Positions 33,564 through 43,658 are shown, numbered from the stretch's first letter. The stretch: 48,294 nt of DNA from Erythrobacter sp. (GCA_009993605.1 JAACTB010000018.1:1-48294); one strand, 5' to 3'. A program made the numbers and translations. Notes: a model not told the origin generated them from the letters alone.

Positions 33564-34819
33564 TATTAATTAGTAAACGTTCCCATTTGGCTGAGCTGGT
33601 CATTGCCGCCAGTGTCGTAGGCTATCCTGTTGCCTCTGTGTTGGCCAAGCTGGTTGACATAGACAATCAGTTGGTTTCAATCGTCATACGCGGCTTCGTA
33701 GCAGCATGCGCGCTTTTCCTTTTTATCGGACGCATGAGTGCCCGTCCGCGCCTGGCATTAACCCTATTCACGGTTTTCTGGACCGCTTACCTTCTACGGC
33801 TTGGCTACACCTTTGGTCTCGTGAACGAGACAGCGTCCAACCCTGCGAGCGATTTCGTCCTCTGGAGCGTAGGTGTGTGCATTATTCCGAGTCTTCCCAT
33901 CCTTCTTTACAATGGCAAGATAAACTTCGCGAGGACGGGGGGGGTGATCGCGGTCTTAGGTTTGATTGCGATGATTGGGATAATACTACTGGGAGGGACA
34001 GCGTTCGAGACAGCACAGGGTGTTATCACCGACCAGAACCGTTGGAATCTCTCCACTATAAATCCGATTTCAATTGGTCACCTTGGCGCCTCACTAGTAA
34101 TCGTCGGATCAGCTGCGATGCTGTATGGAAAGCCCTCAGGTCCGATGTACATGTTCCACACAGGAATTGTCATTGTTGGAGTGGTGGGCCTGTTTCTGGC
34201 GAACTCGCGCGGGCCACTCGTCGCATTGATGATCGTGATGATCCTTTATGGCTTCGCCCAAATTCGCAACCGCCGAACTTGGCGTTACAGCATATTGGTA
34301 CTCCTCGCTGGTTTAATTCTCGTATACCGAAATGCAGGAATAATTTTCGGGGCGCGCGGTTTGTTTGACAGGTTCGGCAGCCTTTTGACAGGTCAAGATA
34401 AGTCCGCACTCGTACGCTATCAACTCTATACAGATGGTTTCGCGCAGTTTCTGAATTCGCCACTCGTAGGCGATGGGGTCGAGGTGCGCACGCTAGCTTA
34501 CTATCCGCACAACGCTGTTCTGGAAGCATTCATGACGACTGGGATCATCGGGGGGTCTGCGTTCCTAATCTTCACCTTTTTATCTTTGCGAGAATCATTC
34601 CGTATTATGAGATATGATAGCGGAATGGCCGTCGTGGCGATGTTGACGATTCAATATATTATCGCGGCTCAATTCTCAGGCGCAATTTACCAATGGGGTG
34701 CGATGTGGGTTTTGATGGCGCTTGTTCTGTCATTTCGCCCTTCTCCCAAACTATCGAAAAAGGGCCTAAGCCAGCACCGTCAACAAGCAGGGTGGTTAAA
34801 CTCCCCGTTCGCGACCTGA
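33560..34819 (+). CDS. Wzy-like polysaccharide polymerase
   Basis: A 419-residue inner-membrane protein with about 10-11 helices. The periplasmic region carries FLANSRGPLVALMIVMI and FLNSPLVGDGVEVRTLAYYP followed by HNAVLEAFMTTGIIGGSAF, matching the conserved S-R-G and H-N-x-x-L-E motifs of O-antigen polymerases and ligases. It starts with GTG, overlapping the glycosyltransferase stop. Base composition is visibly more AT-rich than the trb region. Confidence 0.85.
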   Translation: MILISKRSHLAELVIAASVVGYPVASVLAKLVDIDNQLVSIVIRGFVAACALFLFIGRMSARPRLALTLFTVFWTAYLLRLGYTFGLVNETASNPASDFVLWSVGVCIIPSLPILLYNGKINFARTGGVIAVLGLIAMIGIILLGGTAFETAQGVITDQNRWNLSTINPISIGHLGASLVIVGSAAMLYGKPSGPMYMFHTGIVIVGVVGLFLANSRGPLVALMIVMILYGFAQIRNRRTWRYSILVLLAGLILVYRNAGIIFGARGLFDRFGSLLTGQDKSALVRYQLYTDGFAQFLNSPLVGDGVEVRTLAYYPHNAVLEAFMTTGIIGGSAFLIFTFLSLRESFRIMRYDSGMAVVAMLTIQYIIAAQFSGAIYQWGAMWVLMALVLSFRPSPKLSKKGLSQHRQQAGWLNSPFAT

Positions 34820-35051
34820 GATCAAATTGCATTTGGTCTGCTTTTCCTCATAGAGAAAAAACGTCTTTGCGATATCCCCTTGAAATTTGATTGTGGCGTC
34901 AACTGCTTCGTGTTTATGGGATCTGCAACATAATCCTTCGGGTGTAGTCTTCCTCGAATTATGAGCCACCCTAGGAGGCGGCACCAGTGCGCGTACGTGG
35001 CGGCTAGCAGGTGCGCAATTCACAGCATTACAAGTTAGGTTTTGGACCAAC

Positions 35052-35990
35052 GTGAATAACTCAGTGCAATCTGCCCCCATCCTCATTTTTGCCTATAATC
35101 GGCCTGACAAACTCGAAGGGTTGCTAAGATCTCTGGCGGCCTGTCCTGAGCTGGAAAGTAGCGAGATTTCAATTTACGTTGATGGCCCGAGGGACGACAG
35201 TCAACTGGAACGGGTTGCGGTCGTGAAAGGGGTCGCAGAATCCATGGCCCCTGGGCATGCTCGAATTTTCACGCGAACTGAAAACTTCGGCCTCAAACGT
35301 TCCATCGTGACTGGGGTCACTGATGCGCTGGAGCGATACGAAAGTGTAATTGTCCTTGAAGACGATTTGGTCGTTTCGCCTCAATTGCTTACTTACTTTA
35401 ACTCTGCATTGACCGCTTATGCTGATAATGACCGCGTGTCCTCGCTGACGGGCTATATGTTCAACGTACCCACATTAGCGAAACGCGATACTTCGTTCTT
35501 CCTACCTTTCCCAAACCCGTGGGGCTGGGCAACTTGGCGTTCGCGTTGGAATTCCTTCATTGCCAACAAAGACCAGAACGCAGTGGAACTGAAATCATGC
35601 CAATTCCGTCAAAGTTTCAACGCCTATGGAGTAAGGGACTTCGCATCTATCCTCGAACTTGATCGAGCCGGCCTTGTGAACAGTTGGTTCATCAATTGGT
35701 ATTTCTCGATATTTAAGCAATCAGGTTTGACGCTGTGGCCGCCTCAACCGCTCGTCGAAAATCAAGGCGTTGGAGGTGGTACGCATGCCTCATCTTTTAA
35801 CCTCCACCGTTTTCTTCCTCGACCACTCTTATCCGAAGAGTTCCTACCAAAACTACCGGACTTGGTCTCTATCGATTATGCGGCATTAGACCTCATAGCT
35901 AATTCGACAGACGTGAAAATTCAGAAACTCGTTTCGCAGGTTGGAGGCTTGAGGAGACGAATTGCAGCCCATTTGCGAGACGCGCCGTGA
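35052..35990 (+). CDS. GT2-like glycosyltransferase
   Basis: A 312-residue family A transferase: APILIFAYNRPDKLEGLLRS at the N-terminus, ISIYVDGPRDD, FTRTENFGLKRSIVTGVTDA, and the DxD-like VIVLEDDLVVSPQLLTYFN near residues 97-115; NPWGWATWRSRW is a common acceptor-side motif in this subgroup. It starts with GTG at 35052 after a 230-base gap with no gene. The stop overlaps the acyltransferase start. Confidence 0.87.
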   Translation: MNNSVQSAPILIFAYNRPDKLEGLLRSLAACPELESSEISIYVDGPRDDSQLERVAVVKGVAESMAPGHARIFTRTENFGLKRSIVTGVTDALERYESVIVLEDDLVVSPQLLTYFNSALTAYADNDRVSSLTGYMFNVPTLAKRDTSFFLPFPNPWGWATWRSRWNSFIANKDQNAVELKSCQFRQSFNAYGVRDFASILELDRAGLVNSWFINWYFSIFKQSGLTLWPPQPLVENQGVGGGTHASSFNLHRFLPRPLLSEEFLPKLPDLVSIDYAALDLIANSTDVKIQKLVSQVGGLRRRIAAHLRDAP

Positions 35991-36559
35991 TTAGCTTTTT
36001 TATAAAAGTCGTTAAATTTCTTTACCGCAAATACAATAAGCTCTTTGCAATAAGAGCGAATGTGACAGTTGGGCCGCGCTTCAAGGTTGGGCCGCATAGC
36101 TACATTCGCGCACCTGACCATATGCATATTGGTCACGACACACACATTGGGCGTAATTTCTTTTTGGCTTGCAACGGGTCGATCGGCAACGGCGTGCTGA
36201 TTTCGAGCTATGTGGCTATCGTCGGGCGGTATGATCATGACATGGCTGCGCTCGGAGAATACATCAGCGAGGCCCCTTGGATTTACAGCACGAATGCGCG
36301 TGACCGGGATATCCGAGATGCAATTGAGATTGGTGACGATGTCTGGATAGGCTTTGGTTGCGTTATCCTTACTGGGATTAAGATCGGCCGGGGCGCAGTT
36401 ATCGGGGCGGGATCGATAGTGACTAAGGATGTTTCACCGTACAGTATAGTGGCAGGCAATCCCGCAATCGTGCGCGGCTCTCGGTTTAATGAGCATGATA
36501 TCGAAGAACACGAAAAGCTTCTAGCGATGCGAGGCATTCGAAGCCGGCACAAAAGTTGA
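35987..36559 (+). CDS. Hexapeptide-repeat acyltransferase
   Basis: A 190-residue left-handed beta-helix protein of the WcaF/NodL/CysE type. Repeats are visible in VTVGPRFKVGPHSYIRAPD, MHIGHDTHIGRNFFLACNGS and IEIGDDVWIGFGCVILTGIK, ending IGAGSIVTKDVSPYSIVAGN and PA. These enzymes acetylate sugars using acetyl-CoA. It is coupled to the preceding glycosyltransferase by a 4-base overlap. Confidence 0.88.
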   Translation: MISFFIKVVKFLYRKYNKLFAIRANVTVGPRFKVGPHSYIRAPDHMHIGHDTHIGRNFFLACNGSIGNGVLISSYVAIVGRYDHDMAALGEYISEAPWIYSTNARDRDIRDAIEIGDDVWIGFGCVILTGIKIGRGAVIGAGSIVTKDVSPYSIVAGNPAIVRGSRFNEHDIEEHEKLLAMRGIRSRHKS

Positions 36560-36688
36560 TACTGATCCATCGATCCTGGCCGTGATACAGCTCTAAGGTG
36601 TAGTGTCTTCTTCAAATCTGAGCGAATTTCGCAGATATGTATTAGTCGCGTTGGATGGGGTTGATCGCGCGTTTATTAAGGAAAGATA

Positions 36689-36997
36689 ATGACAGCTTTT
36701 GCGCCGTTCAATTACTCTCGGGTCGAAGATTTCTTCGCGCCATTCGAGGATGCCAAGACATTCGCGACGCTAATGCTGCTTTCCGACTGTCCGGTGGACC
36801 GTGAGCAGGCAATCGGCGCGAATTTTCTGGGTTTTAGCATCCCTATCGCTTTCGCCGAGGCGCACCTTGCCTCACTGGCCGCGAACAGAGGGTCGATTGC
36901 GAGGTCGTGGTGCGAAGCCCGTGGCCGGAAAACGCTTAGTCAGTTCGATCCTGCACGATCCCTGTGCGGGACTATGCGCAATTCCCCTTCGTCGTAG
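36689..36997 (+). CDS. Hypothetical protein (102 aa), possibly a remnant
   Basis: An ATG with a good ribosome binding site (AAGGAAAG) starts MTAFAPFNYSRVEDFFAPFE and continues DAKTFATLMLLSDCPVDREQ. The second half (ARGRKTLSQFDPARSLCGTM) looks random and the frame ends 17 bases before the next gene. I do not recognise a family. It may be the start of a gene truncated or frameshifted during cluster assembly. Confidence 0.35.
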   Translation: MTAFAPFNYSRVEDFFAPFEDAKTFATLMLLSDCPVDREQAIGANFLGFSIPIAFAEAHLASLAANRGSIARSWCEARGRKTLSQFDPARSLCGTMRNSPSS

Positions 36998-37013
36998 CCT
37001 AGTGGGGCTTGCG

Positions 37014-37775
37014 ATGAAAATTTCGGTCGTCACCGCGGTGCTAAACCGCGCCGAAACGATCCGCGACACCATCGACAGCGTGCGCGCACAAAACCACGAC
37101 AATGTCGAACACGTCATTCAGGATGGCGGTTCGCGCGACGGAACCCTAGAGATCGTGCGCGCAGCCGCTGATGCATCCGCCGTCATCGTCTCCGAGAAAG
37201 ACGAAGGCATTTATGACGGGATCAATCGCGGCATCGCGCGCGCAACCGGCGATGTGATCGGCCTGATGCATTCGGACGATTTCTTCGCCAGCAACGCCGT
37301 GCTGGCCAAGGTCGCTGACGCGTTTGCTGACCCATCAATTCGAGGAGTTTATGGCGACCTGCAATACATCGCAGCTGACAATCCCGCGCGCGTGGTGCGC
37401 CACTGGCGCTCGGGTGAATTCAACCTCGCAAAGCTCAGGCAGGGATGGATGCCGCCGCACCCCACGCTTTATTTGCGGCGCGAGGTGTTCGACGAGCATG
37501 GGTTGTATGACACTTCCTTCAGCATCGCAGCGGATTACGATGCGATGCTGCGCTATCTCGCGCCCGGCAAGATCAAGTTGGCCTATATTCCCGAAGTGCT
37601 AGTCAAAATGCGCCTTGGCGGCGAGAGCAACCGCTCGCTTGGCCGAATCCTGCTGAAAAGCCGCGAAGATCTACGCGCGCTCCGCCGGAACGGCGTTGGA
37701 GGAATTAGCACCCTTGCTGCCAAAAACCTGAGCAAGCTCGGGCAATTCATCATGAAAGACGATCAATCAATATGA
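37014..37775 (+). CDS. GT2 glycosyltransferase
   Basis: A 253-residue GT-A transferase: [56 protein letters not shown] and [14 protein letters not shown] (the DxD-like motif), then [20 protein letters not shown]. The DKGIYDAMN-like motif is typical of WcaE/colanic-type transferases and related EPS enzymes. The ATG at 37014 follows TGGGG; the longer open frame from 36801 overlaps another frame and is rejected. The stop overlaps the gmd start as ATGA. Confidence 0.92.
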   Translation: MKISVVTAVLNRAETIRDTIDSVRAQNHDNVEHVIQDGGSRDGTLEIVRAAADASAVIVSEKDEGIYDGINRGIARATGDVIGLMHSDDFFASNAVLAKVADAFADPSIRGVYGDLQYIAADNPARVVRHWRSGEFNLAKLRQGWMPPHPTLYLRREVFDEHGLYDTSFSIAADYDAMLRYLAPGKIKLAYIPEVLVKMRLGGESNRSLGRILLKSREDLRALRRNGVGGISTLAAKNLSKLGQFIMKDDQSI

Positions 37776-38893
37776 CCAAACGCGCGCTTATTACCGGGAT
37801 CACGGGGCAGGACGGTTCGTACCTTGCCGAGTTCCTGCTTGAAAAGGGCTACGAGGTCCACGGGATCAAACGCCGTGCTTCATCCTTTAACACGCAGCGG
37901 ATCGATCACATTTACCAGGATCCTCACGAGCCAAATCCGAAGTTGCAACTGCACTATGGTGATTTGAGTGACACCTCTAACCTCACCCGTATTGTTAGCG
38001 AGGTGCAGCCAGACGAAATCTACAATCTTGCAGCGCAGTCGCATGTTGCAGTGAGCTTCGAGTCACCGGAGTATACCGCTGATGTCGATGGACTTGGCAC
38101 CTTGCGCCTGCTTGAAGCGATCCGCTTCCTTGATCTCAATAAGAAGGCGCGATTCTATCAAGCATCAACCTCTGAACTTTACGGGCTCGTTCAGGAGACC
38201 CCCCAGAAAGAAACAACGCCGTTTTATCCGCGATCGCCTTATGCTGTGGCCAAGCTCTATTCGTACTGGATTACGGTAAACTACCGCGAAGCCTATGGGC
38301 TTTATGCTTGCAACGGGATCCTCTTCAACCATGAAAGCCCGCGCCGCGGGGAGACCTTCGTGACCCGCAAGATCACCCGCGGGCTTGCCAATATCGCGCA
38401 GGGACTTGAGCAATGCCTATTCATGGGCAACATCGATTCCTTGCGTGATTGGGGGCACGCGCGTGACTATGTCCGCATGCAGTGGATGATGTTGCAGCAG
38501 GATAACGCGGAAGATTTTGTGATTGCGACGGGGCAGCAATATTCGGTCCGTGAGTTTATTCGCTGGTCGGCTGAGGAACTCGGCGTCGCAGTCGAATTTT
38601 CAGGGGAAGGAACGAACGAAATTGCTACGGTCGCTGGGATCGTTGGCGATAATGCGCCCGCGCTGAAGGTCGGCGATGTCGTCATGCGGATTGACCCCCG
38701 GTACTTTCGTCCGGCGGAAGTCGAGACATTGCTGGGCGATCCCACCAAAGCGCGCGAGAAGCTGGGCTGGGAACCGGTCATTACTGCCCGAGAGATGTGC
38801 GCCGAAATGGTTGCAGCCGACCTCGAGGAAGCCCAGCGCCACGCCTTCCTGAAGGCTAACGGGTTCAAATTGCCCGTTAGCATCGAGAACTGA
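37772..38893 (+). CDS. gmd: GDP-mannose 4,6-dehydratase
   Basis: Converts GDP-D-mannose to GDP-4-keto-6-deoxymannose, the first step to GDP-L-fucose. A 373-residue short-chain dehydrogenase-like enzyme with the NADP-binding motif [40 protein letters not shown], the catalytic STSELYG and [15 protein letters not shown] (Tyr-x3-Lys), and [17 protein letters not shown]. Length and motifs are complete. It is coupled to the upstream glycosyltransferase and followed 10 bases later by fcl. Confidence 0.97.
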   Translation: MTKRALITGITGQDGSYLAEFLLEKGYEVHGIKRRASSFNTQRIDHIYQDPHEPNPKLQLHYGDLSDTSNLTRIVSEVQPDEIYNLAAQSHVAVSFESPEYTADVDGLGTLRLLEAIRFLDLNKKARFYQASTSELYGLVQETPQKETTPFYPRSPYAVAKLYSYWITVNYREAYGLYACNGILFNHESPRRGETFVTRKITRGLANIAQGLEQCLFMGNIDSLRDWGHARDYVRMQWMMLQQDNAEDFVIATGQQYSVREFIRWSAEELGVAVEFSGEGTNEIATVAGIVGDNAPALKVGDVVMRIDPRYFRPAEVETLLGDPTKAREKLGWEPVITAREMCAEMVAADLEEAQRHAFLKANGFKLPVSIEN

Positions 38894-38903
38894 GGGAGTT
38901 GCC

Positions 38904-39872
38904 GTGAAGATCTATGTAGCCGGGCATCGCGGCATGGTTGGTAGCGCGATCCTGCGCCATCTCGAGGTACGTCAAGCCGCCGGCGAGCAGATCGATCTCG
39001 TCACGCGCACGCATGCCGACGTCGATCTGACCAATCAGGCGGTTGTTTGCGATTTCCTTCAGGCAGAGCGTCCCGATGCCGTGATCCTCGCGGCAGCCAA
39101 GGTTGGCGGGATTCATGCCAACAACACCTATCCAGCCGACTTCATCTACGAGAACCTGATGATGGAGGCGAATGTCATCCATCAATCTTTCAAGGCTGGC
39201 GTCGACAAGCTACTTTTTCTTGGCTCGTCCTGCATCTATCCCAAAGAAGCGCCGCAACCGATGGCGGAAGAAGCGCTTTTGACCGGACTGCTGGAGTCCA
39301 CCAACGAGCCCTATGCCATCGCCAAGATCGCAGGCATCAAACTGTGCGAGAGCTATAATCGCCAGCATGGCACGGACTACCGCTCAGTCATGCCAACCAA
39401 TTTATATGGGCCAGGCGATAATTTCCATCCCGAGAACAGCCACGTGCTTCCGGCCCTCATCCGCCGCTTCCACGAAGCCACGCAGGAAGAATGCGGCGAA
39501 GTGATCATCTGGGGTACGGGCGCACCGCGTCGCGAATTCCTCCACGTCGATGACATGGCGGCGGCCTCGCTGTTTGTGCTCGACCTTCCGCGTCATCAGT
39601 ACGAGGCCAATACGCAGCCGATGCTCAGCCACATCAATGTCGGTTGCGGTGAAGACATCTCGATCCTCGAACTGGCGCAGCTTGTAGCTCGCGTAACGGG
39701 CTTTGAAGGTGAGATCGTCACCGATTCATCAAAGCCTGATGGTACTAAGCGCAAACTCATGGATGTCAGCCGACTGAAGAATATGGGGTGGGCTCCGACA
39801 ATCGCTCTCGAGCACGGCATTGAGGAGACGTATCGCTGGTTCCTCGAGAATGTCGAGAAGGCACGTCTGTAA
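38904..39872 (+). CDS. fcl: GDP-L-fucose synthase
   Basis: Epimerises and reduces the gmd product to GDP-L-fucose. The 322-residue protein has the N-terminal [39 protein letters not shown], the catalytic [16 protein letters not shown] and [20 protein letters not shown] (Tyr-x3-Lys), and [19 protein letters not shown]. All motifs are intact. It starts with ATG after GGGAG. With gmd it implies fucose, or a derived 6-deoxysugar, in the exported glycan. Confidence 0.97.
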   Translation: MKIYVAGHRGMVGSAILRHLEVRQAAGEQIDLVTRTHADVDLTNQAVVCDFLQAERPDAVILAAAKVGGIHANNTYPADFIYENLMMEANVIHQSFKAGVDKLLFLGSSCIYPKEAPQPMAEEALLTGLLESTNEPYAIAKIAGIKLCESYNRQHGTDYRSVMPTNLYGPGDNFHPENSHVLPALIRRFHEATQEECGEVIIWGTGAPRREFLHVDDMAAASLFVLDLPRHQYEANTQPMLSHINVGCGEDISILELAQLVARVTGFEGEIVTDSSKPDGTKRKLMDVSRLKNMGWAPTIALEHGIEETYRWFLENVEKARL

Positions 39873-39898
39873 GCCAGCTATCCCAAGCTAGTCTGTAT

Positions 39899-40012
39899 TC
39901 ATGCCCGGACGTTCAGCTCGGTCTTTTCCAGATAACGGGTCAGTACGTTTATTGACTTCCAACCGCCCGCCGGCATGATCGCTGCTGTATCAAAACCGCT
40001 CTTCGATAAATC
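39899..40012 (-). pseudogene. Tyrosine recombinase, 3' fragment (split by IS66)
   Basis: On the complement the frame reads LSKSGFDTAAIMPAGGWKSI then NVLTRYLEKTELNVRA and stop, the end of a phage-type integrase with the G-G-W-K box and catalytic tyrosine (RYLE). Joining it to the fragment at 41728-41965 across the IS66 block gives MQVGAAQ(D/H)LSKSGFDTAA, an unbroken match to the family pattern, so an IS66 insertion split a single gene. Confidence 0.8.
40005..40012. repeat. IS66 target-site duplication, left copy
   Basis: GATAAATC immediately before the IS66 tip GTAAGCG at 40013. The right copy, GATAAATG, is at 41720-41727 (7 of 8 bases identical). Eight bases is the usual duplication length for IS66. 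Confidence 0.8.
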
Positions 40013-40025
40013 GTAAGCGCTGTTT

Positions 40026-40158
40026 TCAACCCACGTGAGCGCGGGGCAGGAGCTCGTCGACGCGCGAAGCCGGATGGCCATTGGCTAGACTGGTGAGCGT
40101 CGCGGTCAGCCAAGTGTGCGGGTTGATGCCGGTGAGTTTGCAGTTCGTATCCATTCGG
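40026..40158 (-). pseudogene. IS66 TnpC C-terminal remnant (outer element)
   Basis: The complement reads CKLTGINPHTWLTATLTSLA then NGHPASRVDELLPRAHVG and stop. This parallels the end of the inner element's TnpC (AKLNDVDPQAWLADVLSRIA), so it is the tail of another IS66 transposase. Everything upstream was lost to deletion. Confidence 0.75.
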
Positions 40159-40182
40159 TGAGACGCGCGGGCGGATTGGATT

Positions 40183-41162
40183 TTATGCTGCTATGGCGGC
40201 GTTTTGAGCGGACCAGTTCCATGGCAGGAGCTGGTCGAGCTTGCTGACCTGGCAATCAGCGATCCGGGACAGCACATCGGCGAGCCATGCCTGCGGATCG
40301 ACATCGTTGAGCTTGGCGGTCTGGATCAGTATGTAGATGATGGCGGCGCGCTGGCCTCCGCGATCGGAGCCGCAGAACAGCCACGCCTTGCGGCCGAGCG
40401 GGATGCAGCGAAGGGTGCGCTCGGCGGCGTTATTGCTGAGGCAGACCCGGCCATCGTCGAGGAAGCGGGTGAACGCGTCCCAGCGTCTGAGCATGTAGAA
40501 GCAGGCCTTGGTGAGGTCATGGCCGCGCGAGAGCTTGCCGACCTGCTCGGTGAGCCAGGTGTGGAGCTCTGCCATCAGCGGCGCGCTGAGTTCTTGCCGA
40601 ACCGCGAGCCGCTCGGTGGGGCTCTTGCCATTGATGGCGCGCTCGATGTCGAACAGGGCGTCGAGGTGTTGCACGGCTTCGAGCGCGTTCGGATAGATCA
40701 TGGCGCTGCGCTGGCCGCGGCTCTTCTTGCGGGGAGCTTACGACATCGGCAAGCTCGAAGAACTTGCGGCGCGCATGGGCAAAGCAGCCAGCCTCGAGCA
40801 CGGGACCAGGGTCGCGGCTTTCGCGATAGAGCTCGTTGTATCCGCCAAAGGCATCGGCTTGCAGTATCCCGGACCACGCCGCGAGATGGGCCTGCGGGTG
40901 CTCGCCGCGTCGGTCGCGCGAGTAGTGGAACAGGGCAGCTGGTGGATCAGATCCGGCGAAGGGGCGATCATCGCGCACGTATCTGCGATGGATCCAATGC
41001 ATGCCTGCGAGCGACGGCCGCAACCCTCTCGCCGCCGGGCCAGCACTGCGCCACAATCGACGCCTTCTGCGCGTCGGACCAGTCGCGGCGCTTGCCAGCG
41101 CCAGTGAATACCTCGAACCGCCGAGCGCCATTGCTCACAGGATCATCACCAGAGATTATCAT
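40183..41162 (-). pseudogene. IS66 TnpA/TnpC fusion remnant (inner element)
   Basis: It starts as TnpA (ARRFEVFTGAGKRRDWSDAQ ... VAAVARRHALDPSQI), then jumps into the middle of TnpC (YVRDDRPFAGSDPPAALFHY, LQADAFGGYNELY, CFAHARRKFFELAD) through an internal deletion that also removed tnpB. Near 40735 a one-base shift moves the TnpC frame; the rest (IYPNALEAVQHLDALFDIER ... RVCLSNNAAERTLRCIPLGR, KAWLFCGSDRGG) continues to 40183. It is non-functional. Confidence 0.82.
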
Positions 41163-41212
41163 AGGAGCAGCGCCTCACCCAACATCAGGGCGCAGAAACT
41201 CGGCGCTTCACA

Positions 41213-41635
41213 TCAGCCGCGCAAGGTGGGCTCAGGACATCGCTTACTGACCAGCGCGCCGCCTAGCTCCAACTCGATCGCGCTGGCTCTGGAGCTTCTG
41301 CGTTGCGATGCCCGCTTGCTCGCCACAGTCGGCGGCGATGGCTCTTGCTCCTCAAGGACCGCTGGCACGAACATAGGTGCCGCGCGAGGTGCGACTGGCA
41401 GCGCGATACCGCGCTCCTCCATCTCCTTGCGCAGCAGGCGGCGCCAAGTGAAGAGCTGGGATACCGACATGCCATGGCGGCGCGCCACCGCGCTCACACT
41501 CTCCGTGCCCGAATAGCTCTCCGCGACGATCGAGGCCTTCACCTCCAGCGGCCAGTCCCGACGCTTGCTGACACCGGTGAAAACCTCGAAGCGCCGCACA
41601 CCGCTGATACCAGCATCATCACATGACATCGTCAT
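41213..41635 (-). pseudogene. IS66 TnpA, 3' end replaced (outer element)
   Basis: The complement reads GVRRFEVFTGVSKRRDWPLE, VKASIVAESYSG and VSAVARRHGMSVSQLFTWRR, the helix-turn-helix TnpA of IS66. After IELELGGALV the frame runs into the right tip of the inner IS66 (KRCPEPTLRG), so its natural end is missing. Confidence 0.82.
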
Positions 41636-41719
41636 AGCACCAGCGCCCCTCAACAATCAGGGCGCGGAAACTCGGCGCTTCACGTCACCCGCGCAAGGTG
41701 GGGCCGAGACATCGCTTAC

Positions 41720-41727
41720 GATAAATG
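41720..41727. repeat. IS66 target-site duplication, right copy
   Basis: GATAAATG follows the IS66 tip at 41719 and pairs with GATAAATC at 40005-40012. Confidence 0.8.
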
Positions 41728-41965
41728 TTGAGCAGCGCCAACCTGCATCGAGTGTTTGCTGAACGACGCAACTTGGTCCGCCCGCGGGCCGGAGCGACGC
41801 GCCGCCTCCTTAATCACGCGTCGCGTTGTCGTCGTCTCAAGACGGCTATCAATCACCTTGCCTTGGTAGATCGGGCAGAACAGCCATTCGATCTTGGAGC
41901 TTCGGTAAGCCAGCCATTGTTTGAGTAAATCAGCGGTCCGTTTCGACGTGAACGCGATCCGTCCC
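41728..41965 (-). pseudogene. Tyrosine recombinase, middle fragment (split by IS66)
   Basis: On the complement: RIAFTSKRTADLLKQWLAYR, LFCPIYQGKVIDSRLETTTT, RRVIKEAARRSGPRADQVAS and FSKHSMQVGAAQ. The last part is the H-S-x-R-V-G box of phage-type integrases (its Arg is Gln here), continued by the fragment at 39899-40012. An in-frame stop lies a few codons upstream (near 41980), so the N-terminal half was already lost. It points to a former integrative element beside the EPS genes. Confidence 0.72.
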
Positions 41966-42141
41966 TGGGACCAAATGCCCTATAAGGCGCATTTCGGGCC
42001 TTCGCGCTAAGCGAGCCAAAGGTCACATTTCGGCAAGAAGCACGTTTGGATCTGTGAAAGCAGTGGCTGCCAGAGGTCTTCCCCCACCAGACCATATGAC
42101 CTAGTCCGTCCGCCACAAGTGTCGCCCAAGGGGGTTTTAAA

Positions 42142-43581
42142 TTGAGCAGTTTTAAACAGATTCCTCGTCCGGGATCCTACCCTTCTACCTCGCGTCCGAG
42201 GGCGCTTGACCTTCGGACCCAGTGGCTGTGGATTGGAGTTTTCATGCTGGCGCTCGCATTGTTAGGCGGCAGTTCGCGGCCCGATCCAATACAGAATGCG
42301 CTGCTGCGGCCAGTGTGTGCACTATTGCTGATCCCCGCGCTCGGCAACTTGAAGCACGCCTATCTGGTGGGCTTCAAGGTGCCTCTGGCACTTCTTGGGC
42401 TGACACTGCTATGGATGATCATTCAACTTGTGCCGCTGCCCCCGAGCCTGTGGCAGGCGCTCCCGGACCGCTCCATAATCGCCCAGATTGATCGGCTTTC
42501 CGACTTTGTTCGCATTTGGAGACCGATCTCCCTCACCCCGTTCCGGGGGCTCGATACCCTGTTCGGTCTGATTATCCCATTCGCCGCCTTGCTTCTTGCT
42601 CTGACGCTGAAAATTCCAGCCCGAACTTTACTCTTCGCCATTGTGGCGATCGGGCTCGCCGATGCCGCATTGGGGGTGCTCCAAGTGATCGGAGGGACGG
42701 GCAGCGTTTTCTATTTGTATGCGATCACAAGCCTTGGGGCGCCGGCAGGCATCTTCGCCAACGAGAACCACTCAGCGGTTTTTTCAGCAATCGTCCTTTT
42801 GATCATAACCAGACTGGCGCTCGAAAGCCGTGGCCATGCTGACCCGGCCTGGGTCCGGCTGGCCTTTGCACCTGCATTCCTGTTCATTCTGTTAGCGGTG
42901 CTGATCACGGGTTCGCGTGCTGGCTCTACCGCAACTTTTTTTGCCCTTGTTGCTGCGCTTCTCATGACATGGCTACATTCAAAAGTGGTCGACACGCAAT
43001 TGGTCAAGGACCTTCGGCAATCACGATCGCGCGCGCGAAGAAACGCGGTCTTTGCCGCCTTTGCTGCAGCGATTGTGGCGGTAGCTCTGGCATTCGTTTG
43101 GCTGCAACGCGTCCCGGCATTTGAAGAAATGGTCAGCCGCAACTCATTCGATGATTTGCGCTGGCAGCTTTGGCCGGTCCTGAAAGTCATGGCATCCCAA
43201 CATTGGATGGTGGGTACCGGGTTCGGGTCATTTGACGCCGTTTACCGGATTTACGAGCCGACCGCGTTGTTGTTGCCGCGCTATGTCAATCATGCCCACA
43301 ACGACTGGGCGCAACTGCTAATCGAGGGCGGACTGCCGGCAGCCATATTGCTGACCGCTTTTTTAATCTGGATCGGCACGCTCTTGTGGAGATTGAAGGA
43401 GCAACCTGCTCCGCCGGTGGGCAGGATTCCCTTCTGGATTTCATGCATCGCAATCATCGCGGCAGCTTCGATTGTGGACTACCCGTTGAGGACGCCGATC
43501 TTTCAGACTTTAATCATGTGGCTGCTGGTCTGCCTCGTTTCGGACGCAAGAGGCAAAAGCGAGGCAAAGCGGTTGATCTGA
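42142..43581 (+). CDS. O-antigen ligase/polymerase family protein (Wzy_C)
   Basis: A 479-residue inner-membrane protein with about 12 helices. The conserved periplasmic motifs are APAGIFANENHSAVFSAIVL, LITGSRAGSTATFFAL and YVNHAHNDWAQLLIEGGLPA, typical of the Wzy_C/WaaL fold. It starts with TTG after GGGGG. With the polymerase at 33560 it is the second such protein in the locus; one may polymerise and the other ligate or belong to another glycan. The exporter gene follows 77 bases downstream. Confidence 0.88.
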   Translation: MSSFKQIPRPGSYPSTSRPRALDLRTQWLWIGVFMLALALLGGSSRPDPIQNALLRPVCALLLIPALGNLKHAYLVGFKVPLALLGLTLLWMIIQLVPLPPSLWQALPDRSIIAQIDRLSDFVRIWRPISLTPFRGLDTLFGLIIPFAALLLALTLKIPARTLLFAIVAIGLADAALGVLQVIGGTGSVFYLYAITSLGAPAGIFANENHSAVFSAIVLLIITRLALESRGHADPAWVRLAFAPAFLFILLAVLITGSRAGSTATFFALVAALLMTWLHSKVVDTQLVKDLRQSRSRARRNAVFAAFAAAIVAVALAFVWLQRVPAFEEMVSRNSFDDLRWQLWPVLKVMASQHWMVGTGFGSFDAVYRIYEPTALLLPRYVNHAHNDWAQLLIEGGLPAAILLTAFLIWIGTLLWRLKEQPAPPVGRIPFWISCIAIIAAASIVDYPLRTPIFQTLIMWLLVCLVSDARGKSEAKRLI

Positions 43582-43658
43582 GCCTACCTGAAGGCAGGGA
43601 AAGCGCTTGGCGTGCCGCCGAAATGGGCTATTGGGAGGCGGCGGAGACGAAGGGCGTT

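Larger units (their letters stand above)
40013..41719. mobile_element. Nested, degraded IS66-family elements
   Basis: The outer element has tips GTAAGCG at 40013 and, inverted, CGCTTAC at 41713-41719, flanked by an 8-base duplication. Inside lies a second IS66 whose right tip (CGCTTAC, 41241-41247) interrupts the outer tnpA. The two right ends, about 41160-41247 and 41640-41719, are clearly similar. All tnp genes are truncated or frameshifted, so the elements look immobile. Confidence 0.8.

Noticed and set aside
40204..41250. 348-codon plus-strand frame across the IS66 block
   Set aside because: It is antisense to recognisable IS66 transposase sequence.
43386..43658. N-terminal extension of the export lipoprotein
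   Set aside because: It overlaps the ligase gene out of frame and would bury the lipoprotein signal.
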